Shown here in pieces: positions 39,171-48,265 of a DNA stretch of 64,000 bases. The translations under genes were made by a program, and so were the position numbers. The notes beneath the pieces are model-generated. The model searched no databases and was not told the DNA's origin. It worked only from the letters and a program-made list of their open reading frames with translations. Positions within the stretch are counted from its first letter, which is position 1; every line of letters starts with the position of its first letter. This DNA comes from Neptunomonas antarctica (GTDB taxonomy: Bacteria > Pseudomonadota > Gammaproteobacteria > Pseudomonadales > Balneatricaceae), in NCBI RefSeq assembly GCF_001305295.1, contig NZ_LJSI01000054.1:1-64000 (forward strand). The letters run 5' to 3'.

Positions 39171-39929
39171 ATGAACACTTTTGAATACCTCAGACAAAGT
39201 TTTTACTTTTTCAAACAGAATTTTTCAACCATCGCTAAGATACAACTACCTTTTCTTTTACTTCTTAATGGCCTGGCATTATGGCTGGACATTAATACCA
39301 GTGAAACTGACGATTTAAAACAACAAGCGGCTTACCTTTCTATTCTCAGCCTGACGTTTCTTCCTATTTATTGGGGAGGAACGATTTTATTCATGCAGTC
39401 AACACTCGATAATGCCCCGCTCTCTGCCAGCCAGGCAATTATTGGCAGCCTGTCATTCTGGCGCACCCTGCTTTTCACATTTATCCTGACCTCCATTGCT
39501 GTTTTTGGAGGGCTTCTGTTGCTCATATTACCCGGACTTTATATCGGTGTACGGTTAGCTTTTGCTGACTACATCTGCGTTTTAGAAAATCAATCTGCTA
39601 TGGATAGTCTAAAACAAAGCTGGAAGGATTCGGCTGATTACTTTTGGAAACTGCTTCCGGGGTTCGCCATTCTCTTTACAAGCATACAACTTATTCAGAT
39701 GCCCATTGCACATATGCTTTCTACGATGGAAGACCGGAGCCTGATACTGGAGTTACCTATCATTGCTTTGTTCGACCTTCTCGGCGCTCTGATTACCGTA
39801 TTTGGATTCCGGATGTATTGCGTCATGCGTGCAGAAACAAGACCACACACATTCGATCCGGCCGATAAAAAACCAGACGAGCTTTCTGATAACTCTTCTG
39901 ATGGCTCTTCTGATGGCTCTGATCGATAA
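39171..39929 (+). CDS. YciC/UPF0259-like multi-pass membrane protein
   Basis: This 252-residue protein has six hydrophobic segments. An initial cytoplasmic helix (YLRQSFYFFKQNFSTIAKI) and LPGLYIGVRLAFADYICVLE place it near the YciC/glycerophosphoryl-diesterase-membrane-domain group, with SWKDSADYFWKLLPGFA as a second shared block. The C-terminus is acidic and Ser-rich with a four-residue repeat (SSDG, coded by a 12-bp duplication). It starts 22 bases after ribE and may be cotranscribed with it. Function unknown. Confidence 0.75.
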   Translation: MNTFEYLRQSFYFFKQNFSTIAKIQLPFLLLLNGLALWLDINTSETDDLKQQAAYLSILSLTFLPIYWGGTILFMQSTLDNAPLSASQAIIGSLSFWRTLLFTFILTSIAVFGGLLLLILPGLYIGVRLAFADYICVLENQSAMDSLKQSWKDSADYFWKLLPGFAILFTSIQLIQMPIAHMLSTMEDRSLILELPIIALFDLLGALITVFGFRMYCVMRAETRPHTFDPADKKPDELSDNSSDGSSDGSDR

Positions 39930-40033
39930 GGTAAATTTTCAATCTATAAATCAGAAAAAAGTATATATACCTTTTTTGTGTAAATATTGAGTACAAATAC
40001 GGCTAATAATTATGACTCAAGCGATATATCATT

Positions 40034-41314
40034 ATGTATCTCACTCATCAATTTACGAGCAGCCGTATGGTGTCAGAGAAGCGAGAGCCACCTGAAAAAA
40101 ACATAAGCATTATGCTGCTCGATCCGCATGGTGAATATCTCAACTGGTCAAAATTGCTCAAACAAACCGGCAGAGAGTGGGAAATTTTCTGCATAGATGA
40201 TCCAGACACGCTTATTTCCCGCCTGGAAATCAGACATTATGATGCCATAATGCTGAGCAGTTCAGTAAAGGACTATATTGAGCTAAGCGTGCTGCGTCGG
40301 GCACAAAAAATCAGGCCAGAGACATTACGCTTCCAATTAGGCGCGAAACTTGAATTCCCCAAAGAAATGGCACTCACACTGGAATTAACGCATCGCATTT
40401 TTCCAACGCCTTCTGCGACAGAAGAGATTGCCCAAACAATCGAATACTTACTCAAAGTTACCCGTCTAATAAACCGACCGGCACTTAAACGCTACATTAG
40501 CCAGCAACAGAAACTTCCCGCAGTACCTCAGATATACCAAGATCTCACGCAAGAATTAAACTCTGATTCAACCGATGCCAGAAAAATATCTGCGATTATT
40601 GAACGTGATCCAACGCTCAGCGCCAAAGTAATACAACTGGTGAACTCCTCCTTTTTTGGTCTGCCACGTCAAATCAGTCATATAACAGAAGCGGTTTCAA
40701 TGATTGGTACCCGCATGCTCAGTGGGCTGGCATTATCCAACCAAATCACAAGTACTTACCCTCCTCATAAAAACTGGAAATACTTTTCATTCGAGAAAAT
40801 AAATAAAAGATCTTTATTGGTTGCACGATTAGCGCGTGATATATGCAAAGATGCAGGCGCTGATAAAGGCATTACTGAGCAAGCCTTTTTAGCGGGTTTG
40901 CTACATGATGTAGGGATTCTGGTTATGGTTTCTCAAGATCCTGCCTCGTATCTTAAAGTTCTGCAATATGCAGTCAAAGAGGAAAAACTTTTACATGTTG
41001 CCGAAAAAAAAATCACCGGCGTTTATCACGGTGAGGTAGGTGCCGCGTTGATGGCACTTTGGAATATCCCGACGTTAACCGTAGAGGCTATATTATTCCA
41101 CCCAATCCCCCAGTTATCTGAAGATAATAGCTTTCAGCCATTAACTGCTGTACATGTCGCCGATGCACTTATCCCTGCGGCCTGGCATAGTAAAAACACT
41201 AAAATGAATAGCCAGTTGTCTGAAGCCTATATAGAGAGAATCGGCCATATAGGCGATTTGCACCGCTGGAAACTCATTGCTTATGACTATAAATTACTGA
41301 TGCAATCCAACTAA
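40034..41314 (+). CDS. HDOD-domain signalling protein with degenerate receiver
   Basis: This protein of up to 426 residues may really begin at the second in-frame ATG (40067, MVSEKREPPEKN); neither start has a strong ribosome site. The N-terminal 130 residues have a receiver-like pattern (SIMLLDPHGEYLNWSKLLKQ, then YDAIMLSSSVKD). The phospho-acceptor Asp position is Ser, so it is unlikely to be phosphorylated. An HDOD domain (LPAVPQIYQDLTQEL, then VIQLVNSSFFGLP, AVSMIGTRML) follows, with HDVGIL and HGEVGAAL downstream. Such proteins act as adaptors in c-di-GMP or stress signalling. Monocistronic. Confidence 0.85.
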   Translation: MYLTHQFTSSRMVSEKREPPEKNISIMLLDPHGEYLNWSKLLKQTGREWEIFCIDDPDTLISRLEIRHYDAIMLSSSVKDYIELSVLRRAQKIRPETLRFQLGAKLEFPKEMALTLELTHRIFPTPSATEEIAQTIEYLLKVTRLINRPALKRYISQQQKLPAVPQIYQDLTQELNSDSTDARKISAIIERDPTLSAKVIQLVNSSFFGLPRQISHITEAVSMIGTRMLSGLALSNQITSTYPPHKNWKYFSFEKINKRSLLVARLARDICKDAGADKGITEQAFLAGLLHDVGILVMVSQDPASYLKVLQYAVKEEKLLHVAEKKITGVYHGEVGAALMALWNIPTLTVEAILFHPIPQLSEDNSFQPLTAVHVADALIPAAWHSKNTKMNSQLSEAYIERIGHIGDLHRWKLIAYDYKLLMQSN

Positions 41315-41774
41315 AAAAGAGTGCCCGCACCTGAACCCATACTTAACTCGTTATAGACAAACTCTGCGCGTACCGGGCTTGAGGTTGATAGCAAGAAACC
41401 CGACATAAACATGTCAGCACTATTTTATACATGACGAGAATCCGAAAATTTAATTAAATATTGTTCAAAATAATCTTAAAACCCTCCCAATCAAACTCAA
41501 AATAATTGCGGAATCTGATGTAGTTATAAGACAATATGACTATATATTAACTTAGTTATTTAAGTTAAAACGCTATTAGCACTTACCTTTTATGTAAGAT
41601 TTACTTCAAGCATATAGCTACGTAGAGACTTGGACTCATGTACTAATCTTAAATTTTTTATTAACAATAAGAATAAGAATAGAAGAAATATTTTAAAAAA
41701 CACTTCCTTGAAAATAACGATTATTGATGGGCTTTGTTTTCTCAAACTATTTTTAATAAAAAGAGGATGCTGCT
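41315..41774. other. 460-bp AT-rich gap with two palindromes upstream of a small gene
   Basis: Two short inverted repeats are seen: TTAACTTA-GTTATT-TAAGTTAA (41547-41568), perfect over eight pairs, and CTTAC-N7-GTAAG (41582-41598). They could be operators for the small gene at 41775. No RNA gene was recognised. Confidence 0.4.
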
Positions 41775-41960
41775 ATGAACATAAAAAGCCGTACGAAACA
41801 GGTAAATATCAGAACAACTATGGTGATCCCCGTTGAAGAACTTTTACGCTGGAGAGATCCTCATTGCCCTGATGGTGAGCTATTACAAGAAGAATTTTAT
41901 TGTGTTAATAACGATGTTGATTTCTGGTTTGATACAGATGAAGAGCAAACTCGCCATTAA
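41775..41960 (+). CDS. Hypothetical small acidic protein, 61 residues
   Basis: Not recognised. AGAGGA eight bases before the ATG and the even codon content support translation. The product starts basic (MNIKSRTKQVNIRTTM) and then is acidic with several tryptophans (EELLRWRDPHCPDGELLQEE, then VDFWFDTDEE). The two Cys and the Trp/Asp pattern suggest a small folded domain. It is isolated, with an AT-rich palindromic leader upstream. Alternative: a chance frame, though the ribosome site argues against it. Confidence 0.5.
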   Translation: MNIKSRTKQVNIRTTMVIPVEELLRWRDPHCPDGELLQEEFYCVNNDVDFWFDTDEEQTRH

Positions 41961-42085
41961 TTAACACTCTCTTCTATAGTACAGAGGTGCTAGCGCATTC
42001 TGCATTCGCTAGCATCACTCTGCAAACATTCGCCTTTAAGGCCAAGCCTTAATGCTATGCCCACGTTATATTCTACTATCAGCAC

Positions 42086-42256
42086 TTAATCCTTCTTATC
42101 GATGGTGACTTCAAGCGCTTTCGTACTACCTGCAAACCACTTCTGTACATACAAAGTACCCATAATAGGTGCTTTTCCCTCTTCTGGTACCTCCTGATAA
42201 CGCACGCTATTTTTGGTTTCCTTTTCGTATTCAAATTTAACGGTAACCTTGGACAT
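42086..42256 (-). CDS. Small hypothetical protein, 56 residues
   Basis: A complete 56-codon frame runs from the ATG at 42256 to a TAA at 42086. It begins MSKVTVKFEYEKETKNSVRY, continues with EEGKAPIMGTLYVQKWFAG and ends VTIDKKD. A GAGAGAA ribosome-like site precedes the start. The alternating polar and hydrophobic pattern suggests a small beta-strand protein. It is short enough to be missed by length cut-offs. A second, longer frame on the same strand and region (42079-42267) has a basic, less protein-like translation and is likely a shadow. I have no named family for it. Confidence 0.7.
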   Translation of the reverse strand: MSKVTVKFEYEKETKNSVRYQEVPEEGKAPIMGTLYVQKWFAGSTKALEVTIDKKD

Positions 42257-42421
42257 AATTCTCTCACTGTATGAATTTCATGATTAGGAATATACGAATA
42301 AGCATCGTTTTACACAAGGATCTTTGTGGCAGTCTTTACATCAGCGATTCGTCATTTTCAGCCGTGTTCGGGTTATACTTTGTGACATCCGAGGAAGGTT
42401 AAAAGGCGAAGGTTAAAATTA

Positions 42422-42787
42422 ATGAATCACATCCCAAAAAGCACCATTTCAGACGAAACAAAAACGGAAGCAATGCGACTTGCCAAGGCAACACAGAAAC
42501 CAGGCCAGACGAAAGAACAAACAAAACTAGTTATTCAGGGAATACAGAAAGGAATCGATCAGTATAAAAAGCAGCAAAAAACCAAGGCACGGGAAACAGA
42601 TCGTCTACGTAAAAAGTTGAAGCCCGTAAGTTCAGCGCTACTCGACATACAATCTGATAACTCTCTTCAAAGCCAACCTGACAGCCAACAAACGATTTCA
42701 TCCGGCAATAAATTACCTTGGGTACTGTTAGGGCTTTCCTGGCTATTGTTCGCAGGCTATCAATTCCTCAATAATTTTATTTCATAA
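42422..42787 (+). CDS. DUF2956 family protein
   Basis: This 121-residue protein has the conserved block MRLAKATQKPGQTKEQTKLV followed by GIQKGIDQYKKQQKTKARETD, diagnostic of DUF2956. A polar linker leads to a single C-terminal membrane helix (LPWVLLGLSWLLFAGYQFL), so it is probably tail-anchored in the inner membrane. Function unknown; the basic coil may contact nucleic acid or ribosomes (inference). Confidence 0.88.
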   Translation: MNHIPKSTISDETKTEAMRLAKATQKPGQTKEQTKLVIQGIQKGIDQYKKQQKTKARETDRLRKKLKPVSSALLDIQSDNSLQSQPDSQQTISSGNKLPWVLLGLSWLLFAGYQFLNNFIS

Positions 42788-42812
42788 CACCAATTTCACA
42801 AACCCCACTACG

Positions 42813-42867
42813 TTTAAATAGAGAGCCTTTAAATACAGCATCCGCTGAAAAATAGTGCTTTTAAATA
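42813..42867 (+). repeat. Imperfect 15-17-bp repeats with TTTAAATA core
   Basis: TTTAAATA occurs at 42813-42820, 42828-42835 and 42860-42867, with a degenerate copy (GAAAAATA) between. The first spacing is exactly 15 bases. Located between DUF2956 and the convergent unknown gene. Confidence 0.5.
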
Positions 42868-42906
42868 GATACTTGAGAAGTGTAATAGCAGAGAGACCAG
42901 CCTTGA

Positions 42907-43131
42907 CTACGCTCTTTTCGCTTTGCCCATCGAACGATATTCTAAAATCAAACTAATAAGTTCATGATCACTGGCGACCGCTAACATGGAATCATCCATT
43001 GAACGGCGTTGCGGAAGTGCAATGTTAAATTTATCACGTAAAACGTTAGTAATTTCTTCATCAGAGTTGGGATCAAACTCTTGTCCCGCAAAAACGCATA
43101 TCCGTTGAAGAATAAATGCCTTAGTAGCCAT
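42907..43131 (-). CDS. Conserved hypothetical protein, 74 residues
   Basis: The preferred start is the ATG at 43131 (MATKAFILQRICVFAGQEFD), since the frame's upstream extension to 43230 is a hydrophobic, poorly protein-like stretch. The segment SDEEITNVLRDKFNIALPQR followed by DDSMLAVASDHELISLILEY looks like a small helical protein. I recognise similar sequences in pseudomonads as conserved hypotheticals without function. It converges with DUF2956 and is followed by nothing recognisable on its own strand. Confidence 0.65.
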   Translation of the reverse strand: MATKAFILQRICVFAGQEFDPNSDEEITNVLRDKFNIALPQRRSMDDSMLAVASDHELISLILEYRSMGKAKRA

Positions 43132-43623
43132 TAATAGTGTTCCAATATTGTAGTAAATAAAAATATCTACTGGCGATAATGTATTGATACATAACCAGAA
43201 GGATAGTGTCTGTCCATAAAACAGCCTCAACCAATAAAATAGTGTTTATCGACAAAAAGGCAAATGGGGGAAAACCAGTTCAATATTCAAGGTAAAGCGA
43301 TTCAAGGTAAAACATTAGCGCAAACGAGAAATACTATGGAAAGAGCTGTTAATTAGTCACCATGACATAAGTCCGGCAAACGCATCGAACGACACTCTGT
43401 ATAGACATCAACCCGACATGGCTGTGGATAATAGATGCCTATAGGGCTGAATTGTACCACAGAAGCGATCCATATACCTGAGCATCTTCGCTAACCATTA
43501 CATTTTGACCAAGTTAATGTCCATGTAATTGAGCACCTCAAAAATAAAATGAGGCATAACACTTGCCTGATCAAAGGAATTAGCGATAATTTGCACCTAT
43601 TGTTACTAAAATGGAAGATAAAA
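43132..43623. other. Intergenic region before the M50 protease gene
   Basis: Contains two 15-bp repeats (ATTCAAGGTAAAGCG at 43285-43299 and ATTCAAGGTAAAACA at 43300-43314). No other gene or RNA was recognised. Confidence 0.5.
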
Positions 43624-44706
43624 TTGCAGTTATTACGTATCGAATGTCTGGGACGGGAGCTACGCCTTGAAGGCTCAATGGCCGGCTGGCAGGCCCTGTA
43701 CTGGGACAACCAGTTAGTCTCGCAACACAATGCAAGCGCAGACCCTTCTTCAAAACCTGTCCATCAATTTACCTTACAGGCAGACCAGACAACGCTTCAA
43801 TGCCAATTAAGTATTGATCTGACGTGGCAACCCTTTGCACTGCAGTATCAGCTACATATTGATAATGACCTTATTAGCCAAAGTACTCTCAATGAAAAAG
43901 ACATTGAAACGCAAGAAGTACGGCAACGCCCTAAAACACCCAACAAATTAAGCATCATCGGACTGGGTTCATTAGCGCTGAAACTGTTTAAAAGCGCAAA
44001 AATCATTAAGGTGCTGTTTGCTGCCGGCAGCTTAGCCGCTTACGCCTGGCTATTTTCGTTTCAGTTCGCCATTGCACTGATTCTGTGTCTGGTATTTCAT
44101 GAATACGGTCACATTCGGGCTATGAAATACTTTGGTTTGAAAACCAAAGGCATCTACCTGATTCCATTCGTCGGTGGGCTGGCGTTATCTGATGATAAAA
44201 TTAACACCCGCTGGCAAGATGTCGTCATCTCCATCATGGGGCCATTTTTCGGACTAATTTTGTCATGCGTCTGTCTGGTCGTGTATTGGATAACCGATAT
44301 CGAGTTGTTCGCAGGTCTTGCCGTCTTTAATGCGTTACTCAATTTGTTCAATCTACTGCCGGTTCTCCCACTGGACGGCGGACATATATTAAAGAGCATC
44401 GCCTTCTCGGTTAATTCCATCGTGGGATTAGTCGCCTGCGTTTTAGGTGCCGCCTTAGGGATTTTTGCCAGCTACTATTTTGGCTTAGCACTGTTAGGTT
44501 TTCTGCTCGCCATTGGCAGCATGGAGATCATTTTTGAATGGAAGCACCGCCATTTAAGCCAACTGCTGCCACTCAATCGTTATGCCCAAATCGTATCCGC
44601 GTTATGGTATTTCATTACCATTGGCGGCCTCAGTGCGATTATATGGATGGTTGGCCAGGGAGATAACCACGCACTGGCGCTGCCCCTTAAAATATTAGCC
44701 AGCTAA
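43624..44706 (+). CDS. Site-2-protease-like membrane metalloprotease (M50)
   Basis: The protein has 360 residues if it starts at the TTG at 43624. This is favoured because GGAAG lies six bases before it; an ATG at 43549 would add 25 residues with no ribosome site. An N-terminal soluble beta domain (about 1-100) precedes five or six helices. The zinc motif is HEYGH (about 159-163) and the third-ligand motif is PLDGGH (about 250). It probably cleaves membrane-bound substrates such as anti-sigma factors. The stop codon overlaps the start of the next gene (TAATG), so the pair is coupled, although a pseudouridine synthase is an unexpected partner. Confidence 0.85.
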   Translation: MQLLRIECLGRELRLEGSMAGWQALYWDNQLVSQHNASADPSSKPVHQFTLQADQTTLQCQLSIDLTWQPFALQYQLHIDNDLISQSTLNEKDIETQEVRQRPKTPNKLSIIGLGSLALKLFKSAKIIKVLFAAGSLAAYAWLFSFQFAIALILCLVFHEYGHIRAMKYFGLKTKGIYLIPFVGGLALSDDKINTRWQDVVISIMGPFFGLILSCVCLVVYWITDIELFAGLAVFNALLNLFNLLPVLPLDGGHILKSIAFSVNSIVGLVACVLGAALGIFASYYFGLALLGFLLAIGSMEIIFEWKHRHLSQLLPLNRYAQIVSALWYFITIGGLSAIIWMVGQGDNHALALPLKILAS

Positions 44707-45431
44707 TGCGGCTTTCTCAGTTTCTGGTATTCGCGGGGATCTGCTCTCGCCACTCTGCCAGCAAGCTTATCGCCGCACGGCTCGTCACCATTGATGGTGT
44801 AATAGCCGAGCACCCGTGCTTTGTCAGCGGACAAGAAAAGATTATTGCCGATGGCACCCTAGCGATACTGCCCGACCAGTGCAGTTATGTGCTTTATAAC
44901 AAACCGGTGGGGGTCGACTGTAATTGTAATGCCGACAACCCACAGAGTATCGTTAATCAACTCGTACTACCCCCGGCGGTATCCATACGCCTATTCCCCG
45001 TGGGAAGGATCGATAAAGACTCACACGGGTTAATGCTGTTAACCAATGATGGCGATTTATGTTATCGATTACTATCGCCGGATTACTCACACCCAAAAAC
45101 CTATCGTGTCACGGTAGAACCCCACTATAAAAAACCGGATATAGATGCGGATTTTCAGCAAAGAATGACGCAGGGAATAGACTTAGATGGCACGCTGACA
45201 CTCCCTTGCGAACTCACTATATTTGAGACAAACCAATTTACCATCACGCTGACCCAGGGCCTCAATCGCCAGATCAGGCGGATGTCCCGCGCAGTGGGTT
45301 ACAAGGTGATCGATTTACAACGTATTCATATAATGAACCTGGCGCTCGGTGATTTACCGCTTAACCAATCACGCGAACTCACCACAGAAGAACTCGCAAC
45401 GCTAAAAAAACACATCAGTACCCCAAGCTGA
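44706..45431 (+). CDS. RsuA/RluF-family rRNA pseudouridine synthase
   Basis: This 241-residue enzyme has an N-terminal S4 RNA-binding domain (MRLSQFLVFAGICSRHSASK) and a catalytic domain. The active-site motif is GRIDKDSHGLMLLTNDG, with Asp in RIDKD. Other blocks are KTYRVTVEP, and LTQGLNRQIRRM, typical of RluF/RluB/RsuA enzymes. The RNQ-like arrangement and the size favour the RluF (23S U2604) branch, but the exact target is not certain. Overlaps the M50 gene by one base and is likely cotranscribed. Confidence 0.88.
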   Translation: MRLSQFLVFAGICSRHSASKLIAARLVTIDGVIAEHPCFVSGQEKIIADGTLAILPDQCSYVLYNKPVGVDCNCNADNPQSIVNQLVLPPAVSIRLFPVGRIDKDSHGLMLLTNDGDLCYRLLSPDYSHPKTYRVTVEPHYKKPDIDADFQQRMTQGIDLDGTLTLPCELTIFETNQFTITLTQGLNRQIRRMSRAVGYKVIDLQRIHIMNLALGDLPLNQSRELTTEELATLKKHISTPS

Positions 45432-45510
45432 TTGGGGTCGGGTGGAATTCCTGCTAGAATCACATCTATTGATCGACTTCCTACTTAATTACCCAGAAGA
45501 ACATAGCCCC

Positions 45511-45753
45511 ATGAAATTATTAGTACGCAACCTTCCCCGCACCACTACAGAAGCTGAACTCCTGGCTATGTTCGAGGCTCACGGCGCAGTGCAGTCTTGT
45601 TCTCTGGTAATGGATGAACATAACGGTAAATCCAAAGGCTTCGCATTTGTAGAAATGCCTAAACAAGGCGATGCTAAAGCAGCCATCATTACGCTGAACG
45701 GCAAAAAAATTGACGGCAATGTTCTCCGCGTCAAAAAAGCCGACATCAAGTAA
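45511..45753 (+). CDS. RRM-type RNA-binding protein
   Basis: The protein has 80 residues from the ATG at 45511 (MKLLVRNLPRTTTEAELLAM). An upstream in-frame ATG at 45442 would add 23 residues unlike any RRM. RNP2 is LLVRNL and RNP1 is KGFAFVEM, and the fold's four strands and two helices can be traced. Single-RRM proteins of this sort are cold-induced RNA chaperones in marine proteobacteria and cyanobacteria. A hairpin terminator follows. Confidence 0.92.
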   Translation: MKLLVRNLPRTTTEAELLAMFEAHGAVQSCSLVMDEHNGKSKGFAFVEMPKQGDAKAAIITLNGKKIDGNVLRVKKADIK

Positions 45754-45797
45754 TAAAAAGCTAAATAATAGAAATGCTAAGTAAGTAAAAAACGAAG

Positions 45798-45824
45798 CAC
45801 TGCCGGAGATATCCGGCAGTGTTT
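45798..45824 (+). terminator. Terminator after the RRM gene
   Basis: CACTGCCGGA/TCCGGCAGTG is a perfect ten-pair stem with a four-base loop, followed by only three T residues, 44 bases beyond the stop codon. It could serve both this gene and the convergent DUF1456 gene. Confidence 0.7.
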
Positions 45825-45873
45825 AGAAAAAACGTAGATAAAACTGGTTAACGAAAAAGTATTGAAACAGCGA

Positions 45874-46359
45874 CTACTCTGGTTTCATCGATTTTTTATC
45901 GCGATACTTATTCAGCACACCGGTTAAAAAATTACGTAATACCTGATCATTACAAACCCGATAATTCTGGTGATCTGCCTTTCTGAAAAACGCGCTGAGT
46001 TCATGCTTACTTAAACTAGTATTCGCGTCCGACATTACATCTAATACATCTTCGGCGGTCATATTTAACGCAATTTTCAGCTTCCTGAAAATAATATTAT
46101 TGTTTAAACGTGTCTCAGGCTCTGGCGTTGGCCCCTCTTTTTTACCACGCATCTCAACAATTAAACCATTCAGAAAAATCGCCAACTCACGATCGCTGCA
46201 TTCCAGATACTCAGCCTCTTCCTCTTTTTTCAACCACCCGGCAATTTGAACGCGGGTGACCTGATGCTCAGCAAGACGGAAAATACCGACCATTTTTGAA
46301 TCATGAAAATCGAAGGTATAGCGAAGACGGCGTAAAATATCATTATTGGTCACAGGCAT
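45874..46359 (-). CDS. DUF1456/YehS family protein
   Basis: This 161-residue protein has two repeats of the DUF1456 domain. The first is NNDILRRLRYTFDFHDSKMV and the second NNNIIFRKLKIALNMTAEDV. Each ends in a short helix with FLNGLIVEMRGKKEG and LRNFLTGVLNKYRDKK respectively. Proteins of this family are small, cytoplasmic and of unknown function. It converges on the RRM gene. The upstream region carries a broken reading frame. Confidence 0.93.
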   Translation of the reverse strand: MPVTNNDILRRLRYTFDFHDSKMVGIFRLAEHQVTRVQIAGWLKKEEEAEYLECSDRELAIFLNGLIVEMRGKKEGPTPEPETRLNNNIIFRKLKIALNMTAEDVLDVMSDANTSLSKHELSAFFRKADHQNYRVCNDQVLRNFLTGVLNKYRDKKSMKPE

Positions 46360-46383
46360 GCTCTAATCGGTATAGCAGTGGTG

Positions 46384-46650
46384 TCACAACGACTCACTGG
46401 CTGGGTAATGCAGTTTAACAGATTTACCGTTTTCTTGATTCAATGAATCCAAGATTTTTATTTCTGTGCTCACCCAAGGCATGAAAGACATCCCTCTTCT
46501 TAAGCCCTCTTCAATTTCTATCCAACCTTCTTGAGCTCCATTTAATCGATGATCACGTGCCCTCGCACCATAGATAAGCCTTGCTCATATGCGGGTATCT
46601 GGTTATGGTCTAGCGAATAATAAGCCACGCAATACACCACGCGTAGCACC
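46384..46650 (-). pseudogene. Broken reading frame of unknown family
   Basis: On the minus strand a frame ending at TGA 46384 reads YGARARDHRLNGAQEGWIEI, then EEGLRRGMSFMPWVSTEIKI, without a usable start. In another frame just upstream is VVYCVAYYSLDHNQIPAYEQ. Joining them needs a one-base change near 46571-46576. It looks like a decayed gene of about 85 codons, or two fragments. I cannot assign the family. Confidence 0.4.
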
Positions 46651-46941
46651 TGACAAGCAGTTGGGCAGACAAACCTAAGGAATGGGAGCACATCATTGAA
46701 CAGTCACCTCTCAAAAACTGTGCATTCACAGATTGTAATTTTTCTTGCTGTGTCCCCACGCCTTGTCACTGATTCTTTCCTATTTAGCTTTCATAGACAG
46801 CACCATGCATTTATTTATAAATATAGTTCAATTAGTTACAAACCATGAAGGTGTAATCATGGAATTATAAGGATTCCTGATAATAATTATTATGAGGACG
46901 CGTTCCTTATAAATAGACTGTTAGTTTCTTTGGAGGCATAA

Positions 46942-48177
46942 ATGAAACATTACCAAGATACAGAGACAGGCAAGATTTGGGCATTCGAGAATAGTCTAGA
47001 TCTGAAAACCTATAAAAATCGTAATGTTCCAAAGACTCTAGTCGAAAACGTTAAGGAAAAGCCAAGTGGAGAGTTTTATTGGCATAATGCTGATTGGGTT
47101 AATATTAACGATTTACCTGATGGTTACAAAGAACCAGCATCCAGTGTTCCGATATATAACCCCGCATGGGTAACGTTTTTGTTCCCTGTGGGAACGTTTG
47201 TTTGGCCTGATAGTAAGCCACTTCTTGAAATATCGTTGGAGCAAGTAAATTCAAACAACTATCAAGGTTCAATGTTTCAAGAACTTGCTACAACAATCAA
47301 ACTCTCTAATTCTGAGTTACCTGCATTGATAACACATGATGGTTCATTAGCCTTACCTATGTGTACGACATTTCCGGATGCAAGCGTAGCCTTAAACACA
47401 ATGAACAATATAGAGGGAGCGATATTTCTGGGGGGACTCATTTTAAGTCCAACAAGTCATAAGACCATAGAGTGTGGAAGCCTGTCGGAAATAGGGCAAA
47501 GAGTTCACTCTAATATAGTATCTACACACAATAGATTTCGTAGTAATTCAGCATCATTATCTGAACGTATTGCTCTCTGTCACCCAAATTACATAATGGT
47601 GTCTGATCTAAAATCTGCATTCTCGATTGGGGTGCAAGTTCTCGAACACATTGGCAACTTGTCACCAAACTTTCTTGTCAAAGGGCACAATGCTTTGGTT
47701 GCATGGGATTTGTCAGGTGCTTTAAGTAATCTATGGATTTCAGTTGAACAGATAACTAGCTACTTATGGGAAAACAAGATTACATCTAACCTCAAAGATT
47801 TGGAAAGCTCCATTTCGAAAGAGTATTCCCAGCTTCAGAAATCGAAGCAAGACTGGAAAATTTCAGTGAGACACAATTTACTGAAAAAAGCAGGTTACAT
47901 CTCAAAACCTAACTTTGATGTACTTGGCAAGGCAAGACAAAGAAGAAATAAACTAGCTCATAATGGCTCTTTACCTGAATTTGAAGTCGTCGAGAGTTTG
48001 TGGTTTGCCTTGATTTCGTTGATTGAAGAACATAGCAAAGTCTCTCTTGAAAAATTACGACAATGCACATCTTTAGGTGACGGAAAATTCAATAAACACT
48101 TTCCTCCGGGCTTTTCTGAAGAACAAAATATTACTAGAGCAGAGTTCCCAGAGTGGCCGTTAGAAGAACGAAACTAA
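46942..48177 (+). CDS. HEPN-like protein, candidate RNase or defence gene
   Basis: A 411-residue protein, low in G+C (21 of 60 in 47281-47340) compared with its neighbours, hence probably acquired. A GGAGG ribosome site precedes the ATG. The C-terminal third is helical and contains RQRRNKLAHNG with the Rx4H pair Arg335 and His340, the catalytic signature of HEPN RNases. The N-terminal two thirds have mixed strands (SVPIYNPAWVTFLFPVGTFV) as in ApeA-type two-domain proteins. The resemblance is by motif only. Many such proteins act in abortive infection. The group II intron remnant begins within a few bases after the stop codon. Confidence 0.7.
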   Translation: MKHYQDTETGKIWAFENSLDLKTYKNRNVPKTLVENVKEKPSGEFYWHNADWVNINDLPDGYKEPASSVPIYNPAWVTFLFPVGTFVWPDSKPLLEISLEQVNSNNYQGSMFQELATTIKLSNSELPALITHDGSLALPMCTTFPDASVALNTMNNIEGAIFLGGLILSPTSHKTIECGSLSEIGQRVHSNIVSTHNRFRSNSASLSERIALCHPNYIMVSDLKSAFSIGVQVLEHIGNLSPNFLVKGHNALVAWDLSGALSNLWISVEQITSYLWENKITSNLKDLESSISKEYSQLQKSKQDWKISVRHNLLKKAGYISKPNFDVLGKARQRRNKLAHNGSLPEFEVVESLWFALISLIEEHSKVSLEKLRQCTSLGDGKFNKHFPPGFSEEQNITRAEFPEWPLEERN

Positions 48178-48265
48178 TCAGGTAGCCGAGGGTATCTAAC
48201 CCTCAGCCCCCACAACACCCTGTACCCTACGGGTATGCAAGCACACCGGATGCGCACAGGGCGTT
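48178..48265 (-). mobile_element. Group II intron 3' end (domain V/VI-like structure)
   Basis: On the minus strand, after the maturase fragment, CGCCCTGTGCG and CGTAGGGTACAGGGTG can pair as a domain-V-like hairpin. GGGGGCTGAGGG...CCCTCGGCTACC then forms a domain-VI-like stem (48185-48207). The stretch resembles the 3' ends of bacterial group II introns. The border is close to the stop codon of the HEPN-like gene. Confidence 0.6.

Noticed and set aside
41630-41836. 68-codon frame upstream of the gene at 41775
   Set aside because: AT-rich Asn/Lys/Ile-rich translation, no ribosome site, and overlap with the better supported small gene.
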